Source: Planctomycetaceae bacterium | Lineage (GTDB): Bacteria > Planctomycetota > Phycisphaerae > Phycisphaerales > SM1A02 | Direction of reading: 5' to 3' | Length of the DNA stretch: 8,953 nucleotides | NCBI GenBank assembly: GCA_027488265.1 | Contig: JAIYCA010000419.1 | Span: forward strand, 1 to 8,953 | Shown here: in pieces, positions 6,790 to 8,953 of the stretch | How the letters are laid out: every line of letters starts with the position of its first letter | Numbering within the stretch: the stretch's first letter is position 1 | Translations under genes and position numbers: made by a program | The notes under the pieces: model-generated | The model's input: only the letters and a program-made list of their open reading frames with translations | Database searches by the model: none | Told to the model about the DNA's origin: nothing

Positions 6790-8463
6790 TTAACCTCGCG
6801 CGGTGAGCGCCTTGCGCGATTCTTCGAGCAGTTGCGCAATTTCAATCGGCTTGAACAGGTGACAGTGAAGTCCTTCTTGGCCTGACCGCACGATCGAGTG
6901 ATTTGGGTCGTAGCCAAACCCAGTCATGAGAATGACGGGCGTCTCGGGATGCGCATCTTTCGACGCGCGGAACACTTCGTAGCCATTCGCATCGGGCATG
7001 CGAATATCTGAAATCACGAGGTCGAAAGGGGTTCCTGCGGTGGCGTGTGCTCGGACCGCCTCAATCGCGGCCTTTCCGTCGATACACGCCGTGACACTGC
7101 ATCCTTGTTGCAAGAACACATCGCGGACGGTTTCTCGCGTGGCCTCGTCATCATCAGCCACGAGAATGCGTCGGCCCGCGAAGCGCGGATCAACTTGGCC
7201 TTCGCGCGAGAATTCGCGCATGAATTCCTCGGCTCCGAGGATGCCGCGCTGAGCAGTGCCTGCATTTTTCAGCAGTTCGTCGACGCGCGCGATGTTCTCT
7301 GTGACGCGCTTCGCAAACGCGCGCGAGGCATCATCGTGGGCCCGACTTTCAAGTTCGCGAGCTGCGTATGTCAATTCTTCGAGTGGAGATTCCGCTTCGC
7401 GCGCAAGCGTTGTCGAAGTTGCGCGCAGCGTTTCACAGCGTTCTTGCACTAGAAGATCAAGCATGTGCAACGCGAGCGCGACGTATCGGCCGAGCAACTC
7501 CGCGCCGATGCGATCCTCGTCATCAAAGTGCGCGCGCTCGGTGCTCTCCACGTTGAGCACCCCAACAACTTCGTCGTACAGTCGGAGAGGAACGGTCAGT
7601 GTGCTCGAAGCGCCTGGCAATCCGCGCACGTATCGGGGCTCTTGCGCCACATCAGGGCAAACGACGCTCGCTCCCGTCGCCGCCACGAGTCCGCAGATTC
7701 CGTTGGCTTCGGCGCGCGCGAAGATTCGCTCGCCGATTCCGAGCGGCACCAGTCCCGAGCAGAACACAAGTTCAAGTTGCTCGGTTTTGCGATTCGTCAT
7801 GCGATACTCGAAGTTGTCGAAACCGAGCACGCTGCGCGTTGCGCCCAACACCCGCGCTTCCAGTGTTCGCAGCCGTTCGGCAGCATTTTGTGCGTTCAAC
7901 TCATCTTCGTCGAATCGAAGGAGCGCCGCGCCCGCTTGGTCGATGGCGTCGAGTCGATCTTGCATGCGGCGCGTCGCCGTCGCATCGACAAGCAGCGCGA
8001 CCGCGCCATCAATCTGCGCGCCAGCGGCTGCAAGGATCGGCGTCATCACAACGTCATACCAGCGACCTTCCGCGCGAAACGTCGATCGCACGGTGCCAGC
8101 GACGGAGCGCACGCGCCGCCACGCTGCGATCGCTTCGACGCACGCGTCGGAGAAGCGCCGCATCAGTTCAGGCGTCTGTCGCGACAGCCCGTGGTTCATC
8201 CAGACGATTTCGCCACTAGGTTCGACGATCCCGACGCCTTGGCCGAGGAGTTCAAGTGCTCGCGTTGCGCGATCAGCCGAACCAGAATTCGCGCGCTCTG
8301 TGATCGCAAATTCCGACAGGGCTTGGCGCTGCGCAACGTCGAGTGGGGCTGTGCCGCGGAGTTCGTAGACGAAGAAACGCGACGCTGCATTCGCACGAGA
8401 GCCATCGCGATCACCCGATTCGGGCGCTGCTGCGTTGTCTCCGACCGTGTCGTCTGTCGCCAT
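6790..8463 (-). CDS. PAS-GAF sensor protein with C-terminal response-regulator receiver domain
   Basis: A cytosolic signalling protein of about 557 residues. From the chosen start at 8463 (MATDDTVGD), a variable N-terminus is followed by a PAS-like domain (about 65-165; GVGIVEPSGEIVWMNHG), a short coil (about 166-195), a GAF-like domain (about 200-335; AANGICGLVAATG-type core, then TVPLRLYDEVVGVLNVES), a helical segment (about 340-400) and a receiver domain (about 433-552). The receiver is complete: acidic triad DDD (437-439), phospho-acceptor Asp 486 in VISDIRMPD, Thr 514 in LMTGF and Lys 538 in LFKP. The helical segment (ESPLEELTYAAREL) resembles a histidine-kinase dimerisation domain without the phospho-accepting His, and there is no ATPase domain. 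There is no DNA-binding output domain. Alternative starts are 8499 and 8571; none has a good ribosome-binding site. Its partner kinase and ligands are not encoded in the window. Confidence 0.85.
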   Translation of the reverse strand: MATDDTVGDNAAAPESGDRDGSRANAASRFFVYELRGTAPLDVAQRQALSEFAITERANSGSADRATRALELLGQGVGIVEPSGEIVWMNHGLSRQTPELMRRFSDACVEAIAAWRRVRSVAGTVRSTFRAEGRWYDVVMTPILAAAGAQIDGAVALLVDATATRRMQDRLDAIDQAGAALLRFDEDELNAQNAAERLRTLEARVLGATRSVLGFDNFEYRMTNRKTEQLELVFCSGLVPLGIGERIFARAEANGICGLVAATGASVVCPDVAQEPRYVRGLPGASSTLTVPLRLYDEVVGVLNVESTERAHFDDEDRIGAELLGRYVALALHMLDLLVQERCETLRATSTTLAREAESPLEELTYAARELESRAHDDASRAFAKRVTENIARVDELLKNAGTAQRGILGAEEFMREFSREGQVDPRFAGRRILVADDDEATRETVRDVFLQQGCSVTACIDGKAAIEAVRAHATAGTPFDLVISDIRMPDANGYEVFRASKDAHPETPVILMTGFGYDPNHSIVRSGQEGLHCHLFKPIEIAQLLEESRKALTARG

Positions 8464-8818
8464 TGCTTGCCCCGGCGTACTTCGCCGTGAATGCCTCATG
8501 CCCAGCGTCGCTCTTTCGCACGAACTCTCAACGTGCACTCGCCGAACGAGCGGCCCGTCAGATCCGTCCAACGGGAGCGCGGAGTGTAGGACTTCTTCGT
8601 GACTTTCGGAACGATGTCGGTCGCTGTTGGGGAGTGTTGGATCGGTCGCGGTCCGAAGTCGGCCGGGGCAGGAGATTGGCGGAATCTCTCAGGTTGCCGC
8701 AAACGCGCGCCGCCCGACACATGGGCAGTCTTCGGATTTGGGACGCATCTTTGTGGACGCATCGAGCCAACGGCCAGTTCCACAGTGCACTTGCAGCGTC
8801 TCGATACACTGCGTGCCC
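8464..8818. other. Divergent intergenic region upstream of the receiver-protein and ABC genes
   Basis: This stretch of about 355 bp holds no gene I can support; the open frames across it are Arg-rich shadows. A short hairpin CGGCG / CGCCG (8473-8477 with 8483-8487) lies about 10 bases upstream of the chosen start of the receiver-protein gene. I see no convincing -35/-10 pairs on either strand. The promoters for both flanking genes should lie here. Confidence 0.5.
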
Positions 8819-8953
8819 GTGTCTCGACCCTCGAACCCGACCTTCGTTGGAGCGATTGATGCTGAGCCGCGCGACACATCTCGCGCGGCTCCGCCCGCCG
8901 TTCGCGCGAATGGCTTGGTCAAGCGATTCGGCAGCGTCGACGCGGTGAAGTCG
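8819..8953 (+). CDS. ABC transporter ATP-binding protein, N-terminus only (cut by window end)
   Basis: The last 45 codons in this frame end in RANGLVKRFGSVDAVKS. This matches the opening of ABC ATPase domains (xxLxKxFGxxxAVxxVSF), which precedes the Walker A loop; that loop would lie just beyond the window. The frame is open from 8603 but contains no in-frame ATG, so the start must be an alternative codon. GTG at 8819 (or 8813, or 8753) is the best guess, giving about 30 residues before the domain. The ATGs at 8859 and 8909 are out of frame. No ribosome-binding site singles out a start. The transported substrate is unknown. It is divergent from the receiver-protein gene. Confidence 0.72.
   Translation, partial: MSRPSNPTFVGAIDAEPRDTSRAAPPAVRANGLVKRFGSVDAVKS
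8864..8891 (+). repeat. Strong 11-bp hairpin at the start of the ABC gene
   Basis: GAGCCGCGCGA (8864-8874) and TCGCGCGGCTC (8881-8891) are perfect inverted repeats around a six-base loop. The element falls inside the presumed coding frame, translating to about AEPRDTSRAA, just before the conserved ABC start. No T-tract follows, so it is not an obvious terminator. Confidence 0.8.

Noticed and set aside
7256..8490. Two long plus-strand open frames opposite the PAS-GAF-receiver gene
   Set aside because: They are Ser/Arg- and Arg/His-rich shadows of a gene whose receiver domain has every key residue.
8343..8948. A 201-codon plus-strand open frame across the right-hand intergenic region
   Set aside because: It is Arg-rich with no motif, partly antisense to the receiver-protein gene, and overlaps the ABC frame, which has a recognisable family signature.

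Overview
This window reads as ordinary chromosomal DNA from a GC-rich bacterium. It holds five well-supported genes, plus the first codons of a sixth at the right edge. I see no phage, plasmid, insertion-sequence, CRISPR, tRNA or rRNA signal. The gene set (a fused proline dehydrogenase / P5C dehydrogenase, a glycogen-synthase-like GT4 glycosyltransferase, and a small acidic protein resembling conserved hypotheticals I associate with planctomycetes) loosely suggests Planctomycetota, perhaps a Phycisphaerae-like lineage. That placement is an impression from protein style and is low confidence.

Layout. The left 2.7 kb (minus strand) is a PutA-type bifunctional proline catabolism gene. It runs off the left edge and carries an apparent one-base deletion near position 165, which breaks the frame in the last part of the aldehyde dehydrogenase domain. 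Its upstream region holds a four-copy 10-bp tandem repeat and a clear intrinsic terminator belonging to the next gene. That gene (2938-4554, minus) is a GT4 glycosyltransferase with an unusual low-complexity and helical insert. Upstream of it on the same strand is a 157-residue acidic protein of unknown function. A 326-bp divergent gap with a TTGACA box, hairpins and a second 10-bp tandem repeat separates this leftward group from prmC (plus strand), the release-factor glutamine methyltransferase. PrmC carries an in-frame insert of about 70 residues inside its SAM-binding fold. prmC converges on a minus-strand PAS-GAF-receiver signalling protein that lacks a kinase domain. A 355-bp divergent gap then leads to the start of an ABC transporter ATPase on the plus strand, cut off by the window end.

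The genes do not form one pathway. Proline oxidation, glycan or glucan synthesis, translation termination, signal transduction and transport lie side by side as mostly separate transcription units. The points most worth a second look are the PrmC insert, the structured prmC leader, the frameshift in the proline gene, the kinase-less sensor-receiver protein, and the strong hairpin at the start of the ABC gene. I did not find convincing evidence of a new multi-gene system.
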